The position numbers and the translations under genes are program-made. DNA of 64,000 nt from Pseudomonadota bacterium. GTDB lineage: Bacteria > Pseudomonadota > Alphaproteobacteria > Micavibrionales > Micavibrionaceae. Location: contig JAKQEE010000052.1 in NCBI GenBank assembly GCA_029558635.1, positions 268,860 through 332,859 of the forward strand, written 5' to 3'. Below, piece by piece: positions 36,999-45,368 of this stretch. The notes below the pieces were generated by a model, which saw only the letters and a program-made list of their open reading frames with translations, was not told the DNA's origin and did not search any database. Positions within the stretch are counted from its first letter, which is position 1, and each line of letters begins with the position of its first letter.

Positions 36999-38468
36999 TT
37001 AATGGTTTGCCGCCGGTGTTTGACACAACAGGGTGCCAGCGGCTGTAATTCCACGAGCATATTCGCCAGAAGCCGCGCATGTTCCCAAGGATGTTACCGA
37101 CGCTGCACTGACGTAACTTGTGTCGTTACAAGTTTCGTCGTAGTCAAACATGCCGTTCAGAGCTCTGCCGTTGACGCAGTATATTCCATTTCCTCTGTGG
37201 AAAGAGCTGTGGCCTCCGGCTGTAGACATCCAGTAATCGTTTCCTTCGGATAACCCCGTTCCGCCAAAGGTCGGGTCCCCGGTAATTATTTCTGGAACAA
37301 ACCACGGTGGCAAGTTGGTTGAATTCCATGATGTCGCTACAGGAGGACAGACCCCGCCGAGGCAAACTGTCTGGTCCGCGCCATTGACATTGCTGGCAAG
37401 TGAATAATCATCAACACAACTGTAGGGGCCATTTCCTGCGACGTCACCAGTGCTTGTTCCTCTGAAACAGAGTCGTTTTGTTTTGATTTCATCCGCTCTG
37501 ACGGCGGGAACGGTGGCTGAGCCGTCTCCATAGACATCCAAACGGGACTTCGGAACGCAAGGGACAATGTTGTCGCAGTTGCCTATAGCAACGTTGCCGC
37601 CAACACGGTCACGAATGCTGAGGTCTGTCGCCAGGGGATCAGGGAGATAAGACCAGATGCCTGATGTACTCGAGTTCTTTTCCCCGACGTAATCGTCAAA
37701 ATGGTTCGCTGTATTTCCTTCATTTATCTGAATGGAAATGGTTCCCGGAATAATGTTGCTGCGGAAAGTTCCATCCCTGTCGCAGTTTTCCGAGTCCAGA
37801 GAGGCGCCGGGACAGGCTATAGGTTGACTTCCGTTTTGGGCGTAGGCTCCGGCTCTATCATCGCCATTGATGACAACGGCAAAATGACTTCGAGAGGATG
37901 CTCCCGCATAGATCTGAGCCCCTACACTGTTTAGAACAATGACGCCACCTCCGCTTTCATTATAGGTTGTTGTGTCCGTCATGCTTTCGGTAATGGCATA
38001 GGTTATGAGGTTTTTATCGGGGTCAATGACAGAGTTAAGAGGCACGTTCAGTTCCGCAAAGGGTAAAACCCCGATCAAAACCGATCTGCCCAAATAGGTG
38101 TTTGCTGTTGTTCTGCAGACTTCGTTGGCGGCTGTCGTTCCTAGTTGACAATCAGGCCAAGGCGGAGGAGGGCCTCCTGCAGGGATGGGGGCGGAGTGCC
38201 CAAAAGTGGGGGCTCCCATTGCAATGCCCGGGTCTGCGGGAATGGGGTATCTTCCATGCAAGAGCGCATACTTGGTCAAAGCCATCGTGGCAGCTTTAAT
38301 GGAGGCCTCTTTTTGCGAGTGGCGTTGGGTTTGTATGCCGATATTATAGAGATAGATGGCGGGGACAATGAGAATCCCCAGAATCAACAAGACGATGGCC
38401 ACTTCGATCAGCGAAAAGCCATCAGATCTTGTTCGTCTGTCAGACGTTGTATTGTTAATTTCTACCAT
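36999..38468 (-). CDS. Prepilin-like protein 3, first gene of the cluster
   Basis: A 489-residue prepilin-like protein with cleavage site RSDG-FSLIEVAIVLL (Gly17-Phe18) and one hydrophobic helix. Head motifs match the other two: GRYPIPADPG, GVLPFAEL and LITYAITE, then NCDRDGTFR and HFDDYVGE. A stalk-like segment (GGNVAIGNCDN to SRLDVYGDG) follows near residue 300, and the C-terminal 150 residues hold about ten Cys. It has family layout of pseudopilins or minor pilins but is several times longer. No pilin assembly ATPase, platform protein or prepilin peptidase is in the window. Confidence 0.83.
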   Translation of the reverse strand: MVEINNTTSDRRTRSDGFSLIEVAIVLLILGILIVPAIYLYNIGIQTQRHSQKEASIKAATMALTKYALLHGRYPIPADPGIAMGAPTFGHSAPIPAGGPPPPWPDCQLGTTAANEVCRTTANTYLGRSVLIGVLPFAELNVPLNSVIDPDKNLITYAITESMTDTTTYNESGGGVIVLNSVGAQIYAGASSRSHFAVVINGDDRAGAYAQNGSQPIACPGASLDSENCDRDGTFRSNIIPGTISIQINEGNTANHFDDYVGEKNSSTSGIWSYLPDPLATDLSIRDRVGGNVAIGNCDNIVPCVPKSRLDVYGDGSATVPAVRADEIKTKRLCFRGTSTGDVAGNGPYSCVDDYSLASNVNGADQTVCLGGVCPPVATSWNSTNLPPWFVPEIITGDPTFGGTGLSEGNDYWMSTAGGHSSFHRGNGIYCVNGRALNGMFDYDETCNDTSYVSAASVTSLGTCAASGEYARGITAAGTLLCQTPAANH

Positions 38469-38566
38469 GACACCACATTTCCCCAGCTATCATTATACAG
38501 GATAATGTTAAAATTCGGATAATTCGCCCTTGATTTCCAAGATTTCCACAGCGGAAATTAGAGGTG

Positions 38567-39580
38567 TCAGCTCTTGCGGGCGAGGGTGTAATCGGCCAGA
38601 GAAATTAATATTTCCTTAAGACGGGAGTCTGGAACATTGTTCAGCGATTGTTGTGCGGCTTTGACGTAACCGATTGCCAAATCCATTGTTTTCCGGTCGG
38701 CTTGATGTGTTTTGATAAGGGATTGAGCGTGGGCGAGATCGTCGTCCGATATTTCTCCGGCTTCGAAGCAACGATGCCAGAATTGCTTTTCTTCTTGTGA
38801 GCCGGACTGGTAGGCGAAAATCACCGGAGCGGTCATTTTGCCCTCTTTGAAATCGTCGCCCACCGATTTGCCCAATTCTGCGGTGCTGGACTGGTAATCG
38901 AGAATGTCGTCGGCAATCTGGAAGGCCATGCCAACATTATAGCCGTAATCTTTCAGGGCTTTGCGCATCTCTTTTGACTGGTTCGTCAAGACCGGGCCGA
39001 TTTCACAGGCGGCGGCGAACAGGGCGGCTGTTTTGGCTCCGATGACCTGCAAATACTGGTCGAGGGTGGTCTCTAATTTGGTCTGGATCGAAAGCTGGAG
39101 GACTTCACCTTCGGCGATCACGGCGGAGGCTTTTGATAATATATCCAAGGCATCTAGCGAGCCGTCTTCAACCATCAGTTCAAATGATTTCGAGAAGAGA
39201 AAATCGCCGACCAGAACGCTCGACTGGTTGCCGAACACAGCATTGGCAGAGGCTTGACCGCGGCGTTGGTCGCTTTCGTCCACCACATCGTCATGGAGGA
39301 GCGTCGCGGTGTGGATGAACTCAACCGCTGCGGCGAGGCGATAGGGGCGGTAGCTTTTTTGATCGAAGAGGCGAGTTGCGGCAATCGTCATCAGGGGGCG
39401 GATGCGTTTGCCGCCTGCAGCGATTAGATATCCGGCCAGTTGCGGGATGAGCGGAACGTCCGATCTCATCCGGTCGATAATCAGCGTGTTCACAAAGCCC
39501 ATGTCGTGTGAGAGCAGGTCAGCCAATTCCTGAAGGGGACTGGTCGGGGTGTTTTGTTTCGTTTGGGCTTGCGTTGTCAT
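38567..39580 (-). CDS. ispB: Polyprenyl diphosphate synthase, probably octaprenyl type
   Basis: A 337-residue trans-prenyltransferase. The first Asp-rich motif is LLHDDVVDESDQRRG near residue 85, the second is QIADDILDYQ near 215, and GGKRIRPL marks the substrate-binding start. Members of this length build the C40-C50 tail of ubiquinone; chain length cannot be read safely here. The ATG at 39580 is preferred; a longer frame to 39646 overlaps the divergent gene's region and lacks a ribosome site. Divergent from the Rsm22-like gene by 64 bases. Confidence 0.9.
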   Translation of the reverse strand: MTTQAQTKQNTPTSPLQELADLLSHDMGFVNTLIIDRMRSDVPLIPQLAGYLIAAGGKRIRPLMTIAATRLFDQKSYRPYRLAAAVEFIHTATLLHDDVVDESDQRRGQASANAVFGNQSSVLVGDFLFSKSFELMVEDGSLDALDILSKASAVIAEGEVLQLSIQTKLETTLDQYLQVIGAKTAALFAAACEIGPVLTNQSKEMRKALKDYGYNVGMAFQIADDILDYQSSTAELGKSVGDDFKEGKMTAPVIFAYQSGSQEEKQFWHRCFEAGEISDDDLAHAQSLIKTHQADRKTMDLAIGYVKAAQQSLNNVPDSRLKEILISLADYTLARKS

Positions 39581-39644
39581 GGAGGCGAGATATAGCCGAA
39601 TTCGTGGACCTTGCCAAGAGATTGTCGTAACGCTACAAACAGGC

Positions 39645-40631
39645 ATGGTTCACCAATTTCCCCATGCTTTGCGTGCGTCCATTGAAGAAGCAGCCTTGAG
39701 CGGCGGACGAGGATCTGTCGTATCCGTGGCTGCAGAGGACGTTTCGGCGCGATATCGGCGGCTGGAAAGTGATATGGGAAACTTTCAGCTTCAATTACGA
39801 ACCGAAGAAGAGGCTTTGGCCTATATGGTGGCGCGACTGCCTGCGACCTATGCCGCCAATGCCCGTGTTTTTGAAGAGGTTTGTTCCTTGATGCCTGAAT
39901 TTTCTCCAGCGAATGTTCTTGATGTTGGAGCAGGGCCGGGGACGGCAAGTTTTGCGGCTTCGAATTTTTGGGATTTTTCGCGGCTGACTCTATTGGAGCC
40001 GAACCGGTATTTGAGAGAGGTGGGGCAGAAATTCCTGTGTCCTGAAATTGACGCGGAGATTCTATGGGCGGATCAATTTCTCGGTGGGGATTTATCCGGT
40101 GTGCATGATCTGGTTCTGGCGTCCTATGTTCTCAACGAAATCGAAGATAAAAAACGTGAGGGCATTATCAGGTCATTGTGGGACGCGTGTTCCGGTGTTC
40201 TGGTGATTATCGAGACCGGAACGCCGCTCGGATTTTCGGTGATTGAGGATGTTCGTCGGTTGGCGCGCAGTTTTGAGAATTGTTTTATTGAGGGACCGTG
40301 TCCGCAAAGCGGGGAATGCCCTTTATCTTCTGTTGACGGGCGGTGGTGTCATTTCTCGGTGCGGGTCGAGCGCAGCAAGCAGCATAAAAATATGAAGTCC
40401 GGTGCGACGCTGGGGTATGAGGATGAAAAGTTTTCGTGGGTGGCACTTAGTCGTTTCGAGGTCAATCGTCCCGAGTATCGTTTGATCGGATCGGCTACGG
40501 GGGGAAAGGTGCGGAGCCTACAGGTATGTGACAAGAATGGTGAAGCGCGGACGCTTGAAATTGCCAAATCTTCGGATTTATATAAGCGTGTTAAAAAACT
40601 CGATTGGGGCGACGGATTTTGTGATGAGTGA
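39645..40631 (+). CDS. Rsm22-family methyltransferase-like protein
   Basis: A 328-residue protein related to mitochondrial Rsm22/METTL17, which helps small-subunit ribosome assembly. The SAM-binding fold has VLDVGAGPGTASFA near residue 92. The four-cysteine [4Fe-4S] pattern of the family is visible: GPCPQSGECPL then WCHF near residues 217-237. A basic C-terminal tail follows. ATG at 39645 chosen; in-frame ATGs at 39549 and 39579 fall in or near the divergent ispB start. The ATG of the next gene overlaps its stop by eight bases. Confidence 0.88.
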   Translation: MVHQFPHALRASIEEAALSGGRGSVVSVAAEDVSARYRRLESDMGNFQLQLRTEEEALAYMVARLPATYAANARVFEEVCSLMPEFSPANVLDVGAGPGTASFAASNFWDFSRLTLLEPNRYLREVGQKFLCPEIDAEILWADQFLGGDLSGVHDLVLASYVLNEIEDKKREGIIRSLWDACSGVLVIIETGTPLGFSVIEDVRRLARSFENCFIEGPCPQSGECPLSSVDGRWCHFSVRVERSKQHKNMKSGATLGYEDEKFSWVALSRFEVNRPEYRLIGSATGGKVRSLQVCDKNGEARTLEIAKSSDLYKRVKKLDWGDGFCDE

Positions 40632-41361
40632 CACGGTAGAAATTCATGTGCTGGATAAAAAGGTCCGTCTGTTGCAACCGAGCAATGGCGGGTTTCGAAC
40701 GTCGCTTGATAGTGTGATGCTGGCCGCCGCCTGTCCCGCGCGGGCGGGGGATCATGTGCTCGATGCCGGATGCGGGGTTGGCGGGGCGTCGTTTTGTCTG
40801 ACGTGGCGCTGTCCCGATATTCGTTTGACAGGTGTCGAGCGCGAGGAAACTTATGCGGGGCTTGCGCGGCGGAATGCCGTGTTAAACGGGGTTAAGGAAC
40901 GGGCGGAATTTATCTGTGCGGATATCCGCTATTTCGATCCATCGCAAAAGCCGATTTTCGATCAGGTGATTATCAATCCGCCGTACCGCGAAGCGGGGGA
41001 TCATACGCCGTCGCCGGATGAATTGCGGGCTGTCGCGCACGGGCATCAGGAAGATGATCTGACGCTTGAGGACTGGATCAGAGCGGCGCACCGTCTGGTC
41101 AAAAATGGCGGCGGGATCACAATGATTTATCCGGCATCTGGAACGGACCGGATTATTCGTGCGTTCGGAAAGATGTTTGGCGCGATTGAAATTATTCCGT
41201 TGTGGCCGCATGCGGGTGAAGAAGCCAAGCGCGTTATCATCCGTGCCCAGCGCGACCGCAAAACTCCTGCGCGGATTCGTGCGGGTCTCACTCTTCATCA
41301 GGTGGACGGGTCTTATACCGAAGAAGCGGATGCTGTGTTGAGGGAAGGATCTGCGATATAG
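40624..41361 (+). CDS. tRNA1(Val) A37 N6-methyltransferase-like, TrmN6 family
   Basis: A 245-residue SAM-dependent methyltransferase. Motif I is VLDAGCGVGGASFCL near residue 45 and the catalytic motif IV is IINPPYRE near 118, the N6-adenine type. TrmN6 modifies A37 of tRNA-Val in E. coli. FRTSLDSVMLAA near the N-terminus is typical of this family. The ATG at 40624 sits inside the end of the Rsm22-like gene (8-base overlap), so the pair forms one translationally coupled RNA-modification unit. Confidence 0.9.
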   Translation: MSDTVEIHVLDKKVRLLQPSNGGFRTSLDSVMLAAACPARAGDHVLDAGCGVGGASFCLTWRCPDIRLTGVEREETYAGLARRNAVLNGVKERAEFICADIRYFDPSQKPIFDQVIINPPYREAGDHTPSPDELRAVAHGHQEDDLTLEDWIRAAHRLVKNGGGITMIYPASGTDRIIRAFGKMFGAIEIIPLWPHAGEEAKRVIIRAQRDRKTPARIRAGLTLHQVDGSYTEEADAVLREGSAI

Positions 41362-41395
41362 TGGGTTCAATTCCAGAGAGCTTCGCAAAGTGGGG

Positions 41396-41472
41396 TGGCG
41401 TTCCCGGCAGGAATTGAACCTGCGGCCCCAAGTTTAGGAAACTTGTGCTCTATCCAACTGAGCTACGGGAAC
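41396..41472 (-). tRNA. tRNA-Arg (anticodon CCT)
   Basis: A 77-base cloverleaf: acceptor GTTCCCG/CGGGAAC, D-arm AGCTCAGTTGGATAGAGCA, anticodon arm CAAGT-TTCCTAA-ACTTG, T-arm GCAGG-TTCAATT-CCTGC, discriminator G and encoded CCA. Reads AGG codons. Confidence 0.97.
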
Positions 41473-41501
41473 TTAAAGAAGTCCGTTTGGCTAAAGCTGA
41501 T

Positions 41502-42656
41502 CTAACGAACGTAGATATGGACTTCGTTGCCGGTGACTTCGGCGCTCGAGGCGTAGGAAATATCCACCTTGTCCATCGGCAGGCCCATCTGGGTCATCGA
41601 GCGCAAGACGTCCTCGGCGTTGCGGCGGGACTTGGTGCTTTCGATTGCCATTTGTGCGGCGTTGCCTTCGCTTGGATAAACGGCCACCAATTCAAAACGG
41701 GAATTCGGGAATTTTTCCATCGCTTCGTTCAAAGCCAGATAGACCGGTTGTTTGTAATCAACGTTTTCGCGGTCGAAGCGGATTTTGACTAGTGGACGTG
41801 GATTGCTTGGTGCTGGTGGTGCCTCGGCTGACGAGAGTTTAGCTGCTTCAACCGTTTCGGTTTTCTGAGCCGAAGAGCTGAACGGACGGGTCGAGAGCGC
41901 TTTGCCCATCAGATTGCCGTCGGCCACAGCCAGCGACATGGTGCGCAAATTGTTGCGTTCGGTCGCGAGGTAGGCGCTCGAACGGGTGATGTCGTCATTC
42001 ACGTTGTTTTGCAGACGTTCGATGATGATCACGGTGTTGTTGATGCTATCTTCGAGTTGCGCCAACTGAACGTGGTCTTCTTCGACTGCACCAGTCAGGC
42101 CGTAGGCTGCGCGGGCGCCCTCAAGAAGGTAGGAGGCGACGGAACCGGATTTGGTGATTTCAATCGCCAGTTCGTTCATGTCGTTGACGTTGCGTGAAAG
42201 TTTATCAAGATTGTCTTGCGCGTTGGCCAGTCTTTGCAGAAGGCGCGGGTTGCCCGGTGTCGTGCCGGATTGCAATTGCGTGCTGATCGTTGCGGTATCG
42301 GCGTAATATTCGGCGGCTTGCGACTGGTTGATTTTTTCCAGTTCCAGCATGCGTTCGGACAGACGGGCCAGATCGTTTTGCAAGTTGCCGAGGTCGCGGT
42401 GGATGTCGCCGATCTTGCGCGAGACGAGTGTATCGGATGTGCCGTAGTAGGAATCGAGCAGGGATTGCGGCGTGATGACTTTGGTCTGGGTCGGCTTGGT
42501 GTAAACCTGTCCGGCCAGCGCTGCGGGCAGCGGCTGGTTGGTGATGACCAGAGCCGGTGTTTTGCCAGCCTGCGCAGAGGCAGTCCCTGCAATCAGAACC
42601 AAGGAGGCAGAGGCCAGAAGGCCGCGAGTAAAACGGGAAGCGTTTGTCGTTTTCAT
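41502..42656 (-). CDS. Exported coiled-coil protein with C-terminal OmpA-like region
   Basis: A 384-residue protein with a signal peptide (cleavage near ASAQAGK, residue 28). Residues about 75-260 form long amphipathic helices (IGDIHRDLGNLQNDLARLSERMLELEKIN), a likely coiled coil. A Ser/Ala/Pro linker follows, then a domain (about 295-384) with the order of an OmpA-like peptidoglycan binder: IRFDRENVDY, FELVAVYPSEG, SRRNAEDVLRSMTQMGLPMDKV. Sequence is too divergent for a firm OmpA call. It lies between two tRNA-Arg genes on opposite strands. Confidence 0.7.
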   Translation of the reverse strand: MKTTNASRFTRGLLASASLVLIAGTASAQAGKTPALVITNQPLPAALAGQVYTKPTQTKVITPQSLLDSYYGTSDTLVSRKIGDIHRDLGNLQNDLARLSERMLELEKINQSQAAEYYADTATISTQLQSGTTPGNPRLLQRLANAQDNLDKLSRNVNDMNELAIEITKSGSVASYLLEGARAAYGLTGAVEEDHVQLAQLEDSINNTVIIIERLQNNVNDDITRSSAYLATERNNLRTMSLAVADGNLMGKALSTRPFSSSAQKTETVEAAKLSSAEAPPAPSNPRPLVKIRFDRENVDYKQPVYLALNEAMEKFPNSRFELVAVYPSEGNAAQMAIESTKSRRNAEDVLRSMTQMGLPMDKVDISYASSAEVTGNEVHIYVR

Positions 42657-42822
42657 GGGTCGGGGGTATCCCTTTAGCGTGATTGTACAATCCAATATTT
42701 TTTATACGGAAGCGGGCAGCGAATCTTTCGCTGCAAAAGCTCCTGTAACTTATGGAATTGTATAGAAAAAATGTCAAGGTCGAAGCAAAGAGGGTGGGGA
42801 GTTTTTCTTGTGTTTTTTTGTC

Positions 42823-42851
42823 TTGCAATTCGGGGAGGGCTCAAGTATGTT
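42823..42851 (+). promoter_or_regulatory. Probable tRNA-Arg(ACG) promoter
   Basis: TTGCAA and TATGTT with a 17-base spacer, with a T-rich stretch upstream; the tRNA begins 22 bases after the -10 box. Confidence 0.6.
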
Positions 42852-42873
42852 CCCACCACTTTTCGCCGAAGAT

Positions 42874-42950
42874 GCGCCCGTAGCTCAATTGGATAGAGCA
42901 CCTGACTACGGATCAGGAGGTTTGGGGTTCGAATCCCTACGGGCGCGCCA
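42874..42950 (+). tRNA. tRNA-Arg (anticodon ACG)
   Basis: A 77-base cloverleaf: acceptor GCGCCCG/CGGGCGC, D-arm AGCTCAATTGGATAGAGCA, anticodon arm CCTGA-CTACGGA-TCAGG, T-arm GGGGTTCGAATCCC, discriminator G and encoded CCA. Position 34 A would be changed to inosine by TadA to read CGN codons. Confidence 0.98.
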
Positions 42951-42961
42951 TTTCTGAAGGA

Positions 42962-43966
42962 TTGTCGCCATCTGTTTTATGGCAAATTACGGAGGACGCT
43001 ATCTTTTCTTTTATTGCCGATTTTGTTGTTTTTGGTCTCTTGGGGTTGGGAGAAGGGACGAAATTGGCGTCTTCGCTCCATTTCTTTATCGAAGATACTC
43101 TAAAGATTTATTTTCTCCTGATTACAATGATTTACGCAGTTGCGTTTATGCGGTCGTTTATGTCACCGGAGCGGGCGCGGGCGTGGCTCGCCGGTAAATC
43201 GCGGTTTGTAGGATATGCGTTGGCGGCGTTTTTCGGGGTGATTACGCCGTTTTGCTCCTGTTCCTCCGTTCCCCTGTTTATTGCCTTTTTGTCGGCGGGA
43301 ATTCCCCTTGGCGTGACGATGACATTCCTGATTACGTCGCCTTTGGTTAACGAGGTAGCAGTTATCCTGTTGGGAGAATCGCTGGGGGTTGGTTTTATGG
43401 CGGCTTATGTCGGGACGGGGGTTGTTTTGGGGATGATTGGGGGGGGTGTGGTTGATACTCTCAAGCTTGAGAAATGGGTCGAGCCTTTTGTCTGGGATAT
43501 CAAAATGCCCGTTCCTGAAATGCTGGAAGAGCGGCAAGGCTGGCGGTGGCGCGAGAAATTTGCGCGGAGCGAGGCGCTCTCGATTTTCAAAAAGGTCTGG
43601 GTTTATGTGTTGATTGGCGTTGGTGTCGGGGCGGCGCTTCATGGCTATGTTCCCAAAGAATGGTTTATCGCCCATGCGGGGGCTGACAATCCTTTTGCTG
43701 TTCCGTTAGCTGTGATTGCCGGAATTCCGCTTTATTCCAACGCGACGGGTATTATTCCTGTGGCCTCTGTCTTGATGGATAAGGGGGTTCCGGTCGGGAC
43801 TATTCTGGCCTTTATCATGAGTATCGTCGCTATTTCCCTGCCCGAAATTATGATTTTGAAAAAGGTTCTGAAGGTACAGATGATTGCTTTCTTTATTGCC
43901 TTTTTGGTCGTAGCGTTTACCTGTGTCGGGTATTTGTTCAATTTCTTGTTTAGCGGAGGGATTTAA
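42962..43966 (+). CDS. Permease of the UPF0718/YraQ type (DUF318)
   Basis: A 334-residue inner-membrane protein with about eight hydrophobic segments. The family hallmark VITPFCSCSSVPLFI lies near residue 95, and a second matching half IPLYSNATGIIPV near 257. Members are linked to metal or sulfur handling; the substrate is not settled. Start uncertain: the TTG at 42962 has a GAAGG too close to it, and later in-frame TTGs are possible. It overlaps the next gene by one base. The two conserved Cys and the thioredoxin partner suggest a redox-linked transport. Confidence 0.85.
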   Translation: MSPSVLWQITEDAIFSFIADFVVFGLLGLGEGTKLASSLHFFIEDTLKIYFLLITMIYAVAFMRSFMSPERARAWLAGKSRFVGYALAAFFGVITPFCSCSSVPLFIAFLSAGIPLGVTMTFLITSPLVNEVAVILLGESLGVGFMAAYVGTGVVLGMIGGGVVDTLKLEKWVEPFVWDIKMPVPEMLEERQGWRWREKFARSEALSIFKKVWVYVLIGVGVGAALHGYVPKEWFIAHAGADNPFAVPLAVIAGIPLYSNATGIIPVASVLMDKGVPVGTILAFIMSIVAISLPEIMILKKVLKVQMIAFFIAFLVVAFTCVGYLFNFLFSGGI

Positions 43967-44196
43967 TGGAGATTACTGTTTTCGGAAGAGGGTGTGCGAC
44001 CTGTAACAACACGATTCAGAGAATCGAGGCCGAGGCCAAATCTCTGGGTGTTCCGGTCGACGTTTCAAAAGTCAGTGACGATGTCGAGATTATCAAGGCC
44101 GGTGTCATGACAACCCCTGCGGTCATGATTGGCGGAAAGATTGTTCATGCGGGGGGGATTCCTTCTGCTGAAGCCGTGAGGGGCTGGCTAAAATAA
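43966..44196 (+). CDS. Thioredoxin-fold small disulfide protein
   Basis: A 76-residue single-domain protein with redox motif GRGCATCN (Cys10, Cys13) and the cis-Pro segment MTTPAVMIGG; GKIVHAGG follows. This is the small redox-active disulfide protein 2 type that is repeatedly found next to DUF318 permeases. No signal peptide, so it should act in the cytosol. Its ATG overlaps the permease TAA by one base, so expression is coupled. A 149-base gap follows before the exporter genes. Confidence 0.9.
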   Translation: MEITVFGRGCATCNNTIQRIEAEAKSLGVPVDVSKVSDDVEIIKAGVMTTPAVMIGGKIVHAGGIPSAEAVRGWLK

Positions 44197-44345
44197 ACCC
44201 CTCCATTATTATGTATACTACCTGCTTGTATATTCCGTTTTTTTCTAAAATTTGATGCGCTTGTTAACGAATTGAAAGGTTCTTTTGATACGTTATCAGT
44301 GGGCGGTTCTGCCATTGGTCTGTGTCTTGAAGTAGGGTCATCATC

Positions 44346-45368
44346 ATGCTGTTAAGCAAGCGTTTTCAGATAGCTTTGTTACTCATCGTTTTGATGGGTG
44401 TTTTTGCACTTCCCACAGTTCCTCATGCCGATACGGTCGCCCAGGATGGGGCGCTCAATGTTGGGGCGCTGGCGTGGATCGAACCTAAATCGCGAGTTCT
44501 CAAAATCGGGGCGCCGAATGTGATGGAAGGTGCGCGGGTAGAAGAGTTGTTTATCGGAGAAGGCGACGATGTCCAAAAGGGGCAGGTGATAGGAACATTT
44601 TCTACCTTCACCAAAAACAAGGCGTCTTTGGATGTCGCCAAAGCCAATCTGGAATTGGCCAAAGCCAATCTGGAACGGATCAAGGCAGGAAACAAGGAAA
44701 GCGATATTTCCGCGCAACGTCAAACCGTTCAATCTTTGAAGGCATTGGAAACTGCTGCCATTCACGAATTCAAACGGACCGAAGAGCTTTATGCACAACA
44801 GATGGTTTCCAAGTCACGCTACGATGCGGCCAAAGCGGAACAAAACAGATTAATTAACGAGCGTAAAGCAGCTGAGTCTGCATTGACCAGTCTGGAGACT
44901 GTTCGTCCGGATGATGTGTTGATTGCCGAGAATAAGGTGACGGTTGCCCAGTCCGAGCTTGATCTGGCGAAGGCGAATGTTGATCTTTCGACGATTGTAG
45001 CGCCGATTGACGGAACGATATTGACCATCTATGCGCATAGCGGCGAAGCGGTGTCGGGAGATATCGGCATTCTGGATATGGCGGATCTCAGCGTTCTCGA
45101 CGCGGTTGCCGAAATTGACGAGAGCGATATTCTTCGCGTTAAAAAAGGACAAAAGGCTGATGTTTTTGTCAGCGGATTTTCAGAACCTGTTCGGGGCCTT
45201 GTTCGCGAATTGGGTGGGCAGATCAAACGCAATGCCGTTTTGGCTTCCAATCCAAGTCAAATGCTGGATACGCGGATTGTTGAAGTGCGTATTGAAATGG
45301 ACCAGGCGAAAAATGAGCAACTGAGGCGTTTGATCAATATGAAGGTCAAGGCGACAATTTATCCATGA
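44346..45368 (+). CDS. ABC exporter membrane-fusion protein, DevB-like
   Basis: A 340-residue periplasmic adaptor with a signal sequence (residues about 1-28, ending PHADT). The lipoyl/barrel hybrid halves (residues about 55-80 and 215-235) surround a long alpha-helical hairpin rich in Ala, Lys and Glu (KANLELAKANLERIKAG, with repeated AKANLELAKANL). The C-terminal part is beta-rich. It groups with DevB-type adaptors that pair with FtsX-like permeases. First gene of the three-gene exporter; no outer-membrane TolC is in the window. Confidence 0.85.
   Translation: MLLSKRFQIALLLIVLMGVFALPTVPHADTVAQDGALNVGALAWIEPKSRVLKIGAPNVMEGARVEELFIGEGDDVQKGQVIGTFSTFTKNKASLDVAKANLELAKANLERIKAGNKESDISAQRQTVQSLKALETAAIHEFKRTEELYAQQMVSKSRYDAAKAEQNRLINERKAAESALTSLETVRPDDVLIAENKVTVAQSELDLAKANVDLSTIVAPIDGTILTIYAHSGEAVSGDIGILDMADLSVLDAVAEIDESDILRVKKGQKADVFVSGFSEPVRGLVRELGGQIKRNAVLASNPSQMLDTRIVEVRIEMDQAKNEQLRRLINMKVKATIYP

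Noticed and set aside
33317..38468. A prophage tail-fibre module
   Set aside because: The stalk motifs are tail-fibre-like, but every protein starts with a prepilin signal and no phage structural, integrase or lysis gene is present.
41396..42950. A possible integrated island between two tRNA-Arg genes
   Set aside because: The tRNAs are on opposite strands with different anticodons, there is no direct repeat of a tRNA 3' end, and no integrase lies between them.
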